Below are positions 8,057 through 18,500 of a stretch of DNA of 64,000 nucleotides, piece by piece (the first letter of the stretch is position 1; every line of letters begins with the position of its first letter). Below the pieces are notes generated by a model. That model made no database searches. It had not been told where the DNA came from and saw nothing but the letters and a program-made list of their open reading frames with translations. The position numbers were made by a program, and so were the translations under genes. This DNA comes from an uncultured Pelagibacteraceae bacterium (GTDB taxonomy: Bacteria > Pseudomonadota > Alphaproteobacteria > Pelagibacterales > Pelagibacteraceae), in the NCBI GenBank assembly GCA_902575835.1, contig CACGSX010000004.1:1-64000 (forward strand), given 5' to 3'.

Positions 8057-9755
8057 ATTTTTTGTTTTTATGTCTAATTATTTTGAAGTTATATTCTTTC
8101 TGTTTTAGCTCACTAATAAGTTTTGTAAAGTTTTTCAAATCTTGAATAATTAGGTTGAATCTAAAATTAATGGTTCTTTTAGTCTTTTCCACCATTTCAA
8201 CACTTGAAATATTTACATTATTCGTTCCAATCATTGTTGTAACGTCACCTAATATTCCAGGTCTGTCAGGTAAAGACATCCAAAGTGTGGTGTTATATTT
8301 TTTTTCAGTAGGCTTGCTGTCTTCTTTGTATTGCCAGTATCTTCTTATAGCAGCTCTAGCTTTACCGGTTTTAGCACTTGTTATCCAATGCAAAGAAGGT
8401 GAATCTTTTTTTGATGTTAATATTTTAACTACATCTCCATTTCGCAATATTGATTGTAGAGGACTTTCCTTTCCATTTATTTCACATCCAATTGCAGTAT
8501 CACCTACTTTAGTGTGAACAGCATAAGCAAAATCAATTGGACTTGCTTCTTTGGGTAATTTTATAACTGAGCCTTTTGGTGTAAAACAAAAAACATTTTC
8601 TTGAAACATTTGTAGTTTTGTATACTCAAAATAATGTTCAGGATTTTCATTTTTATCAATAATTTCTACTAGATCTGCTAACCAATCATATTCCTTCCAA
8701 GTTAAAGAGTTAAACTTTTCTGACGATTTATATTTCCAATGAGAAGCTATACCTCTTTGCGCAAATTCATGCATTTGTTGTGTTCTTAGTTGTATTTCAA
8801 TAGGTCTTTTATTTGGACCGATAACCGCTGTATGAAGAGATTTATAATTATTTATTTTTGGAGATGAAATGTAATCTTTAAATCTACCAGGTATGCAATT
8901 CCATTTATTATGAATTACGCCTAAGGTTTTGTAACAATTTTCAACATTATCTAAAATAATTCTAAAACCAATTATGTCTGTAATTTGCTCTAAGGAGGTT
9001 CTTTTTTTTTGTATTTTTCTCCAAATAGAAAAAGGTGTTTTTTCTCTAGAATAAATTTTAAAATCAATATTATTTTCATTTAATAGATTTTCAAATTCAC
9101 TAAGAACTGAATTATAATTAATCAAATTATTATCTTTTATTGTGTCTAATCTATCTTTGATCATTTTTCTTGCTTCAGGATTTAAAATATCGAAAGAAAG
9201 ATCTTCAAGTTCATCTCTTATTCTATTCATTCCCATTCTATCAGCTAGAGGAGCATAAATTTCCATAGTTTCTTTTGCAATTCTTTTTCTTTTTTCATCT
9301 TTATCAATAGCTTTCAAAGTTCGCATATTATGCAAACGATCTGCAAGTTTCACAAGAAGGACTCTAATATCTTTAGAAGTTGCCAGGATGAGTTTTCTAA
9401 AATTTTCAGCTTTTGAATTAGAAATAGCTTGGTTTTCAAAAACTGAAATTTTTGTAACTCCATCAACTAAATCAGCAACTTCTTTTCCAAATTGTTCTTC
9501 TATAGTTTTATAAGTTGCATAAGTATCTTCTATGGTATCGTGAAGTAAACCAGTTGCTATCGTTGCACTATCCAACTTAAGTTCAGTTAAAATATTTGCA
9601 ACAGCAACAGGATGAATGACGTAGGGATCTCCTGATTGTCGTTTTTGATCTTTATGAACTTTCACTGCAAAATCATATGCTTTGCTTAGAGTTTCTGGGT
9701 TAAGAAACTTATTGTATGATTTAACCTTATTTATTAATTCGTCAGAATTTAGCAT
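8013..9755 (-). CDS. spoT: Compact RelA/SpoT-type (p)ppGpp synthetase/hydrolase
   Basis: Makes and degrades the alarmone (p)ppGpp. The hydrolase HD domain (about 25-180) is intact: HPVAVA at 48, HDTIED at 72-77 and RLHNMRTL at 140. The synthetase domain (about 230-345) keeps ITDIIGFRII, GRFKDYISSPKINNYKSLHTAV and IEIQLRTQQMHEFAQRGIASHW, so it should be bifunctional. A TGS domain follows (about 386-448), then an ACT domain (about 490-565). Odd: it is only 580 aa, whereas alphaproteobacterial Rel proteins are usually above 700; the zinc-finger/coiled-coil region between TGS and ACT is reduced to roughly 40 residues. It heads the pyrE-pdxJ-acpS-lepB-rnc run. Confidence 0.95.
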   Translation of the reverse strand: MLNSDELINKVKSYNKFLNPETLSKAYDFAVKVHKDQKRQSGDPYVIHPVAVANILTELKLDSATIATGLLHDTIEDTYATYKTIEEQFGKEVADLVDGVTKISVFENQAISNSKAENFRKLILATSKDIRVLLVKLADRLHNMRTLKAIDKDEKRKRIAKETMEIYAPLADRMGMNRIRDELEDLSFDILNPEARKMIKDRLDTIKDNNLINYNSVLSEFENLLNENNIDFKIYSREKTPFSIWRKIQKKRTSLEQITDIIGFRIILDNVENCYKTLGVIHNKWNCIPGRFKDYISSPKINNYKSLHTAVIGPNKRPIEIQLRTQQMHEFAQRGIASHWKYKSSEKFNSLTWKEYDWLADLVEIIDKNENPEHYFEYTKLQMFQENVFCFTPKGSVIKLPKEASPIDFAYAVHTKVGDTAIGCEINGKESPLQSILRNGDVVKILTSKKDSPSLHWITSAKTGKARAAIRRYWQYKEDSKPTEKKYNTTLWMSLPDRPGILGDVTTMIGTNNVNISSVEMVEKTKRTINFRFNLIIQDLKNFTKLISELKQKEYNFKIIRHKNKKYAFFKRFFSGFKKN

Positions 9756-9775
9756 CGATTTATTATATCACTTAT

Positions 9776-10303
9776 TTAGATAACTTTAATACTTCTTAAA
9801 TTATTTTTTTTTAAAGAAGTTAAGAGTTTTACTATATTTTTTTTTAATTTTGGGTGAGACCAATTTTTGCATATTTCAAACAGTGGCATAAGTACAAAGT
9901 TTCTATTATGCATTCTTGGATGCGGGATCTCTAAATTGATAAATTTTTTATTTGATTTAGTGATCTTTCCATTAAAATCTAATATATCAATATCACAATT
10001 TCTTGGATGATTTTTAGGAGCTATTTTTCTGCCTAATTTTTTTTCTGTAGACTTAATTATTTTAAACAGCTCAAATTGATTTAATTTTGTTTTTATCAGT
10101 AATACAGCATTAATAAATTTTGGAAAACTGGGATCTGGCCATGACTCAGTCTCATAATAACTAGATGTTTTGATAATTTTAATATCATGAGTTTCCAATA
10201 AATATTTAGATTTTTCTAAAAAATGTATTCTATTTCCTAAATTAGAACCTATTGATAGATATACATTTTTAACTTGAGCGTCTGAAATATCTCGCTTTTT
10301 CAC
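9776..10303 (-). CDS. folK: HPPK, 2-amino-4-hydroxy-6-hydroxymethyldihydropteridine diphosphokinase
   Basis: Transfers pyrophosphate from ATP to hydroxymethyldihydropterin in folate synthesis. Family motifs are [11 protein letters not shown] at the N-terminus, [10 protein letters not shown], and the signature [13 protein letters not shown] followed by [14 protein letters not shown] choose the GTG at 10303 (176 aa), which leaves about 15 residues before the conserved strand. The upstream ATG at 10363 would add 20 residues that lie wholly inside smpB and look unlike the family. Either way the start overlaps the 3' end of smpB (by 35 bases with GTG). Start uncertain, family firm. Confidence 0.9.
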   Translation of the reverse strand: MKKRDISDAQVKNVYLSIGSNLGNRIHFLEKSKYLLETHDIKIIKTSSYYETESWPDPSFPKFINAVLLIKTKLNQFELFKIIKSTEKKLGRKIAPKNHPRNCDIDILDFNGKITKSNKKFINLEIPHPRMHNRNFVLMPLFEICKNWSHPKLKKNIVKLLTSLKKNNLRSIKVI

Positions 10304-10739
10304 GGTTCCAATCTTTAGTTTTTTTGGTTTGTCGCTTATCGTATTGTTTTTTGCCCTTTGCAACTGCTATTTCAACTTTAGCTTTACCTTTTTTAAAATA
10401 CATTTTAGTTGGAACTAAAGTTAGACCATCCTCGTTCATTTTACCAATTAGTTTGTTAATTTCCCTTTTGTTAAATAACAATTTTCTTTCTGAGTAAGGA
10501 TTGTGATTTGAATAACTGGCTTGTTTATATATGGGTATATGTGAATTAATTAAAAAAATTTCTCCTTCTTTTTCTACTGCGTATGAATCTGCTATATTTA
10601 TTTTTCCATCTCTTACAGATTTTATTTCAGAACCTTTTAGTACAATTCCTGCTTCTAAGATTTCCTTAAAGAAAAAATTAAAAGATGCTTTTCGATTTAT
10701 TGTAATGATCTTGATGCCAGATGTAGATTTATCACTCAT
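10269..10739 (-). CDS. smpB: SsrA-binding protein SmpB
   Basis: Partner of tmRNA in ribosome rescue. An OB-fold protein of 156 aa: [13 protein letters not shown] near the start, [21 protein letters not shown] in the middle and the basic tail [20 protein letters not shown] that enters the empty mRNA channel. I start at the ATG at 10739, one codon after an in-frame TTG; this ATG overlaps the dapA stop. The tmRNA gene itself was not seen in this window. dapA-smpB adjacency is common in Alphaproteobacteria. Confidence 0.95.
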   Translation of the reverse strand: MSDKSTSGIKIITINRKASFNFFFKEILEAGIVLKGSEIKSVRDGKINIADSYAVEKEGEIFLINSHIPIYKQASYSNHNPYSERKLLFNKREINKLIGKMNEDGLTLVPTKMYFKKGKAKVEIAVAKGKKQYDKRQTKKTKDWNREKARYFRRSS

Positions 10740-11619
10740 CAATAAGTTTTGCTACTTTCAATGCTTTCTCGACTTCCTTTTTTGTATTTTCAGTTATTTT
10801 TACCAAAGGTAATCTTACAGTATCATCGCAAAGACCAAGTAATTTAGCAGCATACTTAACTGGTGAAGGATTGCTTTCTATAAATAAATTTTTATGCAAC
10901 GGTTGCAACATATCATCAAGTTGTTGAGCCTTTTTTAAATCATCCTCATTTGAAGATTTTGATAATTTTTGAAATTCAGAACATAATTTAGGAGCTACGT
11001 TTGCTGTAACACTAATTGTTCCAACGCCTCCACGTTTATTAAATTCAAAAGCATTATCATCGTTTCCAGTAAGTTGAATGAAATCATTACCCATTTTTTC
11101 TTTTTGTTGATCAACACGATTTAGATCACCTGTTGCATCTTTAACTCCAACTATATTTTTTAGTTCATATAATCTAGCCATTGTTTCAACGCTCATATCG
11201 ATTACTGAACGGCTTGGAATATTATAAATTATAATTGGAATTCCACAGTTATCATTGATTGATTTATAATGTTGATATAATCCTTCTTGAGTGGGTTTAT
11301 TATAATATGGTGTAACAACTAAAGCACCATCCGCACCAGCTTTTTCAGCGTGTTTAGTTAATGATACTGCTTCTTCTGTAGAATTAGATCCTGTGCCGGC
11401 TATTATTGGAAGTTTGCCGGTTGCTTCTTTTATACACAATTCAATTGTTCTCTCATGTTCATCATGTGATAAGGTCGGTGACTCACCTGTTGTTCCAACT
11501 GGAACTAACCCATTTGTTCCATTTTCCAGATGATGATTTATTATTTTTATGTAACTTTCTTCGTCTAGCTTGTTGTCTTTAAACGGTGTAATTAATGCTA
11601 CATTTGATCCTTTAAACAT
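10732..11619 (-). CDS. dapA: 4-hydroxy-tetrahydrodipicolinate synthase
   Basis: First committed enzyme of the diaminopimelate/lysine branch, condensing pyruvate with aspartate semialdehyde. TIM-barrel aldolase of 295 aa with Schiff-base lysine K160 in GVKDATGD, Tyr Y132 in IIYNIPSRS and the pyruvate-binding [10 protein letters not shown] (41-50). Length is normal. It is divergent from the lytic transglycosylase across only 35 bases, so its promoter is squeezed between the two starts; it overlaps smpB by 8 bases. Confidence 0.97.
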   Translation of the reverse strand: MFKGSNVALITPFKDNKLDEESYIKIINHHLENGTNGLVPVGTTGESPTLSHDEHERTIELCIKEATGKLPIIAGTGSNSTEEAVSLTKHAEKAGADGALVVTPYYNKPTQEGLYQHYKSINDNCGIPIIIYNIPSRSVIDMSVETMARLYELKNIVGVKDATGDLNRVDQQKEKMGNDFIQLTGNDDNAFEFNKRGGVGTISVTANVAPKLCSEFQKLSKSSNEDDLKKAQQLDDMLQPLHKNLFIESNPSPVKYAAKLLGLCDDTVRLPLVKITENTKKEVEKALKVAKLIDE

Positions 11620-11632
11620 AATTATTTATAAC
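11604..11632 (+). promoter_or_regulatory. Candidate sigma-70 promoter for the lytic transglycosylase
   Basis: TTGATC (11604-11609) and TATAAC (11627-11632) are separated by 17 bases; transcription would start near 11639, about 16 bases before the ATG at 11655. The -35 box overlaps the dapA start codon region, which fits the compact divergent layout. Matches are 4 of 6 and 5 of 6. Confidence 0.5.
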
Positions 11633-11654
11633 ATAAGTTGTTTGATTTAATAAA

Positions 11655-13856
11655 ATGTATTTAAAATTATTTACAACAATTATCCTTTTTTTCTTATCGT
11701 TTCAATCTGCTTTTTCAAATGAAACTATACTTCCTATTAAAAAACCAGATTTAAATGAAAAAAATACAACAAAAAAAATAGCTGAAATCATTCCTCTACC
11801 AAAACCATCTGAAAAAGAAGATGAAATTCAAAAGGAAATAAAAATTACTACCACGGAGATATTTAAGAAAATTTATGGTGTAATAATTCCAAAAAATAAG
11901 CCTCTAATAGTTAAAGAAAAATTAAGAAAGATAAAAAAACAAAAATTTTATAGCGATAGAGATTTGAGATATGCAAAACAAGCTATTTCATTTATGGAGA
12001 AAAGTAATTGGAAGGATGCAAAAAAAGCTGCAAGTAAAGCAAGAGCAAAATCTATTTATGATTTTATTCAATGGAGACATCTACTTACAACTGGTAACAG
12101 GGCTACTTTTACAGAATATAAACAGTTTATCGAAAGAGTAAAAGATTATCCAAGGATAGATAGAGTTCGTTACTTAGGAGAGCATAAAATAAATTCTAAA
12201 AATCATACTAAAAATGAAATTATACAGTGGTTCGATAAACACCCTCCTTTAAGTGGATTTGGAAAAATGATGCTAGGCGATGCTTTGTTATCGAAAAATA
12301 AAGAGACAGCTATAAATTTAATAAAAGAAGGGTTTATTACAGCTGATTTAAGTAAAAATGATCTTATTTTTTTTAGAAAGAAATTTAAAAAATATTTGAA
12401 CAGTAGTGATTATATTAAAAGAGCTGATTATTTAGCTTGGGAGAATAAATATTGGGACCTCAAAAGAATGTTAAGATATCTACCTAAAGATTATCAACTT
12501 TTATATACAGCAAGGCAACTGTTAATGAGCAGATCTTATGGTGTTGATAGCGCTATATCGAATGTACCTGCAAGTTTAAAAAAGGATGCAGGTTTAAATT
12601 ATGATAGACTCAAATGGAGAAGGAAAAGAGGAAGAGTTGATAGTTCTTTAGAAATTTTACTAAGTATCGAAAATAATAAAGACTATATGGTTCGCCCAGA
12701 TAAGTGGTGGGTTGAAAGATCGATTATTGCGAGATCACTTATTTATAAGAAAAGATATGAACAAGCTTATAAAATTACAAGTAAACATGGTCTATCAGAG
12801 GGTGCTGAATTAGCTGAAGCTGAATGGATGAGTGGATGGATTGCTTTAAGTTTCTTAAAAGACCCAATATTAGCAAAAAGTCATTTTACTAAATTTTATA
12901 ATAATGTTGGATATCCAATTAGTTTATCAAGAGGTGCTTATTGGCTTGGAAAAGTGAATTTAGCACTAAATAATAAGCAGGAAGCAGATAAATGGTTTAA
13001 AGAAGGTTCAAAATTTCTAACAACCTATTATGGTCAATTATCTCATATGAAAATATATCCAAATAAAACTTTTGAACTTAAAGAAAGTACTCAAGTTGAT
13101 AAAAATTATGCTGAAAGTTTTTACAAAAATAAATTAGTCGCAATAGTACATTTATTAAATGAGGTAAAAAAAGATAAATATACGAAACATATTTTAAGAT
13201 TTCTAGCAAATGACAATGTTTCAGCAGGGAGTGAAATATTAGCAGCAAAACTAGCAACTGACATCTCTAGATTTGATTTTGCTATTCAGGTTTCTAAAAT
13301 AGCATCTTATCAAAAAAGGTTTCATAACAAATATAATTATCCAGTAATAAGCACACCGAATAAAGTTGGATCAAGAAAAATACCAGAACAAGCTTTAATT
13401 TTATCTATTATAAGACAAGAAAGTGAGTTTGATATATCTGCAAGAAGTAGAGTTGGAGCACAAGGTTTAATGCAGTTGATGCCTTATACTGCAAAGACAG
13501 TTGCTAAGCAGGCAAAAGTTTCTTATTCAAAATCTCGTTTAACAACAAGTCCTGAGTATAATATAAATTTGGGATCTTTTTATATTGCAGGTTTAATTCT
13601 TGATTATGATGGATCCTACCCTTTCGCTGTAGCAGCATATAATGCAGGACCAAAAAGAGTGAAGTATTGGAAAAAAATAAATAAAGATCCTCAAAAGAAA
13701 CAAATCGATTATGTTGATTGGGTAGAACTTATTAAGTTTAAAGAGACCAGAAACTATGTTCAGAGGGTTATGGAGAATTACAATGTTTATAGATACATTT
13801 TGTCTCAAAAACCAATATTTTTAAAAGATTTTTTTAGAAATAATCCGCTCTATTAG
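11655..13856 (+). CDS. slt: Soluble lytic murein transglycosylase (Slt70-like)
   Basis: Cleaves peptidoglycan glycan strands in the periplasm. The N-terminus (residues 1-22) is a signal peptide: short Lys-bearing start, a long hydrophobic run and SAFSNE as likely cleavage area. A helical superhelix domain of repeated short helices occupies about 100-560. The C-terminal SLT domain (about 575-690) has catalytic E589 in IIRQESEFD, then GAQGLMQLMPYTA, NLGSFYIAGLI and AVAAYNAGPKRV. The 733-aa length is in the family range. Its stop codon abuts the 3' CCA of the convergent tRNA-Ser gene with no spacer. Confidence 0.94.
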   Translation: MYLKLFTTIILFFLSFQSAFSNETILPIKKPDLNEKNTTKKIAEIIPLPKPSEKEDEIQKEIKITTTEIFKKIYGVIIPKNKPLIVKEKLRKIKKQKFYSDRDLRYAKQAISFMEKSNWKDAKKAASKARAKSIYDFIQWRHLLTTGNRATFTEYKQFIERVKDYPRIDRVRYLGEHKINSKNHTKNEIIQWFDKHPPLSGFGKMMLGDALLSKNKETAINLIKEGFITADLSKNDLIFFRKKFKKYLNSSDYIKRADYLAWENKYWDLKRMLRYLPKDYQLLYTARQLLMSRSYGVDSAISNVPASLKKDAGLNYDRLKWRRKRGRVDSSLEILLSIENNKDYMVRPDKWWVERSIIARSLIYKKRYEQAYKITSKHGLSEGAELAEAEWMSGWIALSFLKDPILAKSHFTKFYNNVGYPISLSRGAYWLGKVNLALNNKQEADKWFKEGSKFLTTYYGQLSHMKIYPNKTFELKESTQVDKNYAESFYKNKLVAIVHLLNEVKKDKYTKHILRFLANDNVSAGSEILAAKLATDISRFDFAIQVSKIASYQKRFHNKYNYPVISTPNKVGSRKIPEQALILSIIRQESEFDISARSRVGAQGLMQLMPYTAKTVAKQAKVSYSKSRLTTSPEYNINLGSFYIAGLILDYDGSYPFAVAAYNAGPKRVKYWKKINKDPQKKQIDYVDWVELIKFKETRNYVQRVMENYNVYRYILSQKPIFLKDFFRNNPLY

Positions 13857-13951
13857 TGGCGGAAGGAGAGGGATTCGAACCCTCGGTACACCTTTTCAAG
13901 CGTACGGCGGTTTAGCAAACCGCTGGTTTAAACCAGCTCACCCATCCTTCC
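13857..13951 (-). tRNA. tRNA-Ser (anticodon GCU)
   Basis: Read on the minus strand the gene begins GGAAGGA and ends TCCTTCC-G-CCA, giving a 7-bp acceptor stem with encoded CCA. The anticodon stem GCGGT/ACCGC encloses loop TTGCTAA with anticodon GCT, which reads AGC/AGU serine codons. A long variable arm (GTACGC...GTGTAC) makes it a class II tRNA, and the T arm GAGGG-TTCGAAT-CCCTC is intact. The 5' end lies 64 bases from the divergent sox operon. Confidence 0.95.
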
Positions 13952-13966
13952 ACGATAATATGTGTA

Positions 13967-14001
13967 ACTTGAAATCATTGAATATTCAATCATATTCAAG
14001 T
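13967..14001. promoter_or_regulatory. Nested inverted repeat before the sox operon
   Basis: A perfect 14-base palindrome ATTGAATATTCAAT (13977-13990) sits inside a second inverted pair ACTTGAA (13967-13973) and TTCAAGT (13995-14001). It occupies most of the 64-base spacer between the tRNA-Ser 5' end and soxB, where the sox promoter must lie. It looks like an operator for a dimeric regulator; no T-run follows, so not a terminator. No regulator gene is adjacent. Confidence 0.4.
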
Positions 14002-14015
14002 AATTTCTCCAAAAT

Positions 14016-15269
14016 ATGAAAAACAAATATTCAGTATTCTCTCTAATAAAAAATGCTTTATCACAGCATGAGAATTGGAAACAAGCTTGGGGAAATCCAG
14101 AGCCAAAAAAAGAATACGAAGCTATTATTGTGGGTGGTGGTGGACACGGTTTAGCTACTGCTTATTATTTAGCAAAGAAACATAATTTAAAAAATATTGC
14201 AGTCTTAGAAAAAGGTTGGATTGGTGGTGGAAATACAGGGCGTAACACTACAATCATTAGATCAAATTATTTATGGGATGCTAGTGCTGGTTTATACGAT
14301 CATGCGCTTAAACTATGGGAAAATTTATCTCAAGAGCTAAACTACAATGTGATGTTCAGTCAAAGAGGTGTAATGAATTTAGCTCACAATCTTCAAGATG
14401 TAAGAGATTTAAAAAGAAGAACACATGCCAATAGACTAAACGGAATTGATGCTGTTTGGTTAAATACTGAGGAAGTTAAAAAATTTTGCCCAATTATAAA
14501 TACATCACCTGATATCAGATACCCTGTTTTGGGTGGAACGTTACAAAGAAGAGCGGGAACTGCAAGACATGATGCTGTTGCCTGGGGTTATGCAAGAGGC
14601 GCAAGCGAAATGGGTGTTGATATAATTCAAAACTGTGAAGTTAAAGGAATAAAGAGAAATGGAGATAGAGTTGAAGGATTAGAAACCACTAAAGGATTTA
14701 TAAAAACTAATAAAATTGGAGTTGTTGCAGCAGGCCACTCAAGTGTAATTGCAAATATGGCTGGATTGAAACTTCCTCTTGAGAGTAAACCATTACAAGC
14801 GTTGGTTTCAGAGCCAGTAAAACCAATTATTGATACTGTTGTAATGTCAAATGCTGTTCATGCTTATGTAAGTCAATCGGATAAAGGCGAATTAGTTATA
14901 GGTGCGGGAACAGATTCATATGTTTCATATACACAAAGAGGTAGTCATAATATTGTAGAAGAAACTTTAAAGGCTATTCTAGAGCTCTACCCTATTTTTA
15001 GTAGAATGAAAATGTTAAGACAATGGGGAGGAATTGTTGATATATGTCCAGATGCAAGTCCTATTATAAGTAAAACTAATATAAAAGGTTTATATTTTAA
15101 TTGTGGTTGGGGTACCGGTGGTTTTAAAGCTACTCCAGGATCGGGAGATTTGTTTGCGCACACAATCGCAAATGATGAGCCACATAAATTAAATGCAGCA
15201 TTTAATTTAAATAGATTTGTAAGCGGTGATCTTGTTGATGAACATGGTGCTGCAGCAGTTGCACATTAG
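14016..15269 (+). CDS. soxB: Sarcosine oxidase, beta subunit
   Basis: Flavoprotein subunit that oxidises sarcosine (N-methylglycine) in the cytoplasm. FAD/NAD-type Rossmann motif [17 protein letters not shown] is at residues 37-53, followed by [17 protein letters not shown]185 in [17 protein letters not shown] matches the His that carries covalent FMN in characterised heterotetrameric enzymes. The C-terminal part has [17 protein letters not shown]. The 417-aa length is normal. It leads the operon soxB-soxD-soxA-soxG, with soxD 2 bases downstream. The related dimethylglycine enzymes are single-chain, so the four-gene order supports sarcosine as substrate. Confidence 0.95.
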   Translation: MKNKYSVFSLIKNALSQHENWKQAWGNPEPKKEYEAIIVGGGGHGLATAYYLAKKHNLKNIAVLEKGWIGGGNTGRNTTIIRSNYLWDASAGLYDHALKLWENLSQELNYNVMFSQRGVMNLAHNLQDVRDLKRRTHANRLNGIDAVWLNTEEVKKFCPIINTSPDIRYPVLGGTLQRRAGTARHDAVAWGYARGASEMGVDIIQNCEVKGIKRNGDRVEGLETTKGFIKTNKIGVVAAGHSSVIANMAGLKLPLESKPLQALVSEPVKPIIDTVVMSNAVHAYVSQSDKGELVIGAGTDSYVSYTQRGSHNIVEETLKAILELYPIFSRMKMLRQWGGIVDICPDASPIISKTNIKGLYFNCGWGTGGFKATPGSGDLFAHTIANDEPHKLNAAFNLNRFVSGDLVDEHGAAAVAH

Positions 15270-15271
15270 TA

Positions 15272-15553
15272 ATGTTTTTAATTAATTGTCCATTTTGTGG
15301 AGAGAGAGATCAAAGTGAATTTTCTTCAGGTGGCGAAGCTCATATAGTTAGACCAAAACAACCAACTGAACTTAGCGATGATGAATGGGCGGAATATCTA
15401 TTTATGAGAAAAAATATTAAAGGTATTCAATTTGAAAGATGGAATCATGTTCACGGATGCAGAAAATGGTTCAACGTCGTTAGAGACACATCGAATGATA
15501 AAATATTATCTGTTTATAAAATGGGTGAAAAACCTCCTGTTAATTATAAGTAA
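15272..15553 (+). CDS. soxD: Sarcosine oxidase, delta subunit
   Basis: Small zinc-binding subunit of the heterotetrameric enzyme, 93 aa. The zinc ligands are visible as INCPFCGERDQSEF near the N-terminus and HVHGCRKWFNVVRDT near residue 65. The family motif LSDDEWAEYLFMRKNIKG lies between. It sits 2 bases after soxB and its stop shares one base with the soxA start (TAATG), implying coupled translation of the subunits. Confidence 0.94.
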   Translation: MFLINCPFCGERDQSEFSSGGEAHIVRPKQPTELSDDEWAEYLFMRKNIKGIQFERWNHVHGCRKWFNVVRDTSNDKILSVYKMGEKPPVNYK

Positions 15554-18500
15554 TGCCCAATTATAGAATTCATAAAACCGAATATATTGATGAAACTAAG
15601 AGAGTTTCGTTTAAATATGATGGCAAGACTTACTTTGGATATGAGGGTGATACCTTGGCATCCGCACTTTTGGCAAATGGTATTCATTTAGTCGGTAGAA
15701 GTTTTAAATATCACAGACCAAGGGGTATAGTTTCTTGTGGAGCAGAAGAGCCTAATGCAATTTGTCAAATTGGTAGTAAAAAAGACCTAACAGAACCAAA
15801 TGTAAGAGCTACCGAGTTAGAATTGTATGAAGGATTAGAAGCAAGTTCTCAAAATTGCTGGCCTAATGTAAAATTTGACATTGGAGGTATTAATAATTTT
15901 ATGTCACCGTTAATTCCTGCAGGCTTTTATTATAAAACATTTATGTGGCCAAAGAGTTTTTGGAAAAAAGTATATGAACCATTAATACGATTATCTGCGG
16001 GTTTGGGAAAATCTCCTACAGAACCAGATCCTGATATCTATGATCACAAATATGTTCACTACGATGTATTAGTTATTGGTGGTGGAGTTTCAGGTATTAT
16101 TGCTGCAAAAATGGCTGCAAAAAATAATTTAAAAACTTTATTAGTAGATGACAAAAAAATACTAGGTGGTTCTACAATTTATCAAAACAATGAGTCTATT
16201 AAGATTGATGATAAATTATCAAGTGAATGGTTAAAAAATGAAATTCAAGAAATTAAAAAATTAAGTAATTTAACAATTAAGACAAGAACAAGTATTGCAG
16301 CTTATCATGGATACAATTTTCTTTTAGCTAAAGAAAATTTAACAGATCATTTACCAGAGGAAAAAAAGGAAAATAAGATTAGACAACGATTATGGAAAAT
16401 AAGAGCAAAAAAAGTTGTAATTGCAACTGGATCAATTGAAAGACCACTTGTATTCAATAATAATGATAGACCAGGAATATTATTATCTAATTCTATAAAC
16501 AAATATTTAGATTATTATGGCGTTACCTGTGGAGAAAATATAATATTATTTACAAATAATGATAGTGCATACGAAACTTCAATTTCACTTCATAAAAAAG
16601 GTATAAAGAATATAATTGTTGATTTAAGAAAATCTGCTAGCTCTGAATTAATCAAACAAGCAGAAAGTCTAGGAATAAAAATCTACTTCAATCATGTTGT
16701 AACAAATACTTTTGGATACAGAAAAATAAATTCATTAGAAATCATGAAACTATCGGAAGATGGAAATACGACTGTAGGCAATAAAATTAGATTAAGTTGT
16801 GACTGTTTAGGAATGAGTGGTGGATGGACACCTATGGTGCATATGCATACTCAATCTGGAGGTAAATTAGATTTTAGAGATGAAGACCAAGTATTCTTAC
16901 CAAAAGAAAATAGCGAAGATCAAATTTCTGTTGGTTCATGCAATGGAGATTTTGATTTAGAAAATATTATAGATAAAACAGTCAATAAAATTAATAAATT
17001 CTTAGATATAGATAATCAAGATTACCAGGATACAAATATAATTTGCTCTAAAGAAAATGATAAAAGAAATATATGGCTTTTACCAAATAAAATACCTTTA
17101 GGTAAAACAAAATGCTTTATAGATTTTCAAAATGACTCAACTGCAAAAGATATTAAATTAGCCTTAAAAGAAGGTTTTAGATCAATTGAACATGTAAAAA
17201 GATATACAACGACTGGTATGGCTACAGATCAGGGAAAGTTATCTAATATGCACGCACTTGGGATTATAGCTGATACAGCTGGTGTAAAAATGGGTACATT
17301 GGGAACAACTACATTTAGGCCTCCATTCACACCATTAACTTTCGGAACACTAGTTGGGAGAAATGTTGGAAAATTTTTTGAAGTAGTAAGAAAAACATCC
17401 ATGCATGAATGGCATGTGGAAAATAATGCAGAATTTGAAAATGTTGGTCAGTGGAAAAGACCCTGGTACTATGCAAAAAAAGGAGAAAATATGCATGATG
17501 CTGTTCAAAGAGAAAGTAAAGCGGCACGTGACAGTGCGGGAATCTTAGACGCATCAACTCTAGGAAAAATTGATATCCAAGGAACAGATGCATCCGAATT
17601 TTTAAATCGAGTTTACACAAATGCTTGGTCAAAACTTGCAATCGGAAAATGTAGATACGGACTTATGTTAAACGAGGATGGTATGGTTTATGACGACGGT
17701 GTTACTACAAGAATATCTGAAAATCATTATCTAATGACAACCACCACCGGGGGGGCCGCAAATGTATTAAGCAAACTTGAGGATTATTTACAAACGGAGT
17801 GGCCAGAGTTAGATGTTTATTTAACATCAGTGACAGATCATTATTCTACAGCAAGTATTTGTGGTCCAAATTCAAAAAGAATCCTTAACAAACTTTTTCC
17901 AAATTTAGATTTAAGTGATGAAAACTTCCCTCATATGTCATTTAAAGAAGATAAAATTGAAAATATAAATTGTAGAATAATGAGAATAAGTTTTACAGGT
18001 GAACTAAGCTATGAAATTAACATAGAGTCGAAATATGGACATTCATTATGGAAAATGTGTATAGAAGCTGGGAAAGAGTTTAATTTGACACCTTATGGTA
18101 CCGAAACAATGCACCTACTCAGAGCTGAAAAAGGTTTCATTATTGTTGGACAAGATACAGACGGCACAATGACTCCTTCAGACTTACAGATGGATTGGAT
18201 TGTAAGTAAAAAGAAATATGACTTCATTGGTAAAAGATCTTTATATAGAAGTGATACTATTAGAGAAGATAGAAAGCAATTGGTAGGACTACTTACAGAT
18301 GATCCAAAAGAAATTTTGGAAGAAGGAGCTCAAATTGTTTCAGACGTTAAATCAAAGCCTATAGATATGCTAGGACATGTAACTTCCAGCTATTTTAGTC
18401 CAAACCTAAATAAATCAATTGCCTTGGCTGTAGTTAGGAGTGGAAAAACAATGAAAGGTCAAAAATTAATTATTCCAATGGAAAACAAAAATATTAATGT

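Noticed and set aside
10304-10363. Upstream ATG start for FolK
   Set aside because: The added 20 residues are out-of-frame coding of the SmpB tail and unlike the FolK family.
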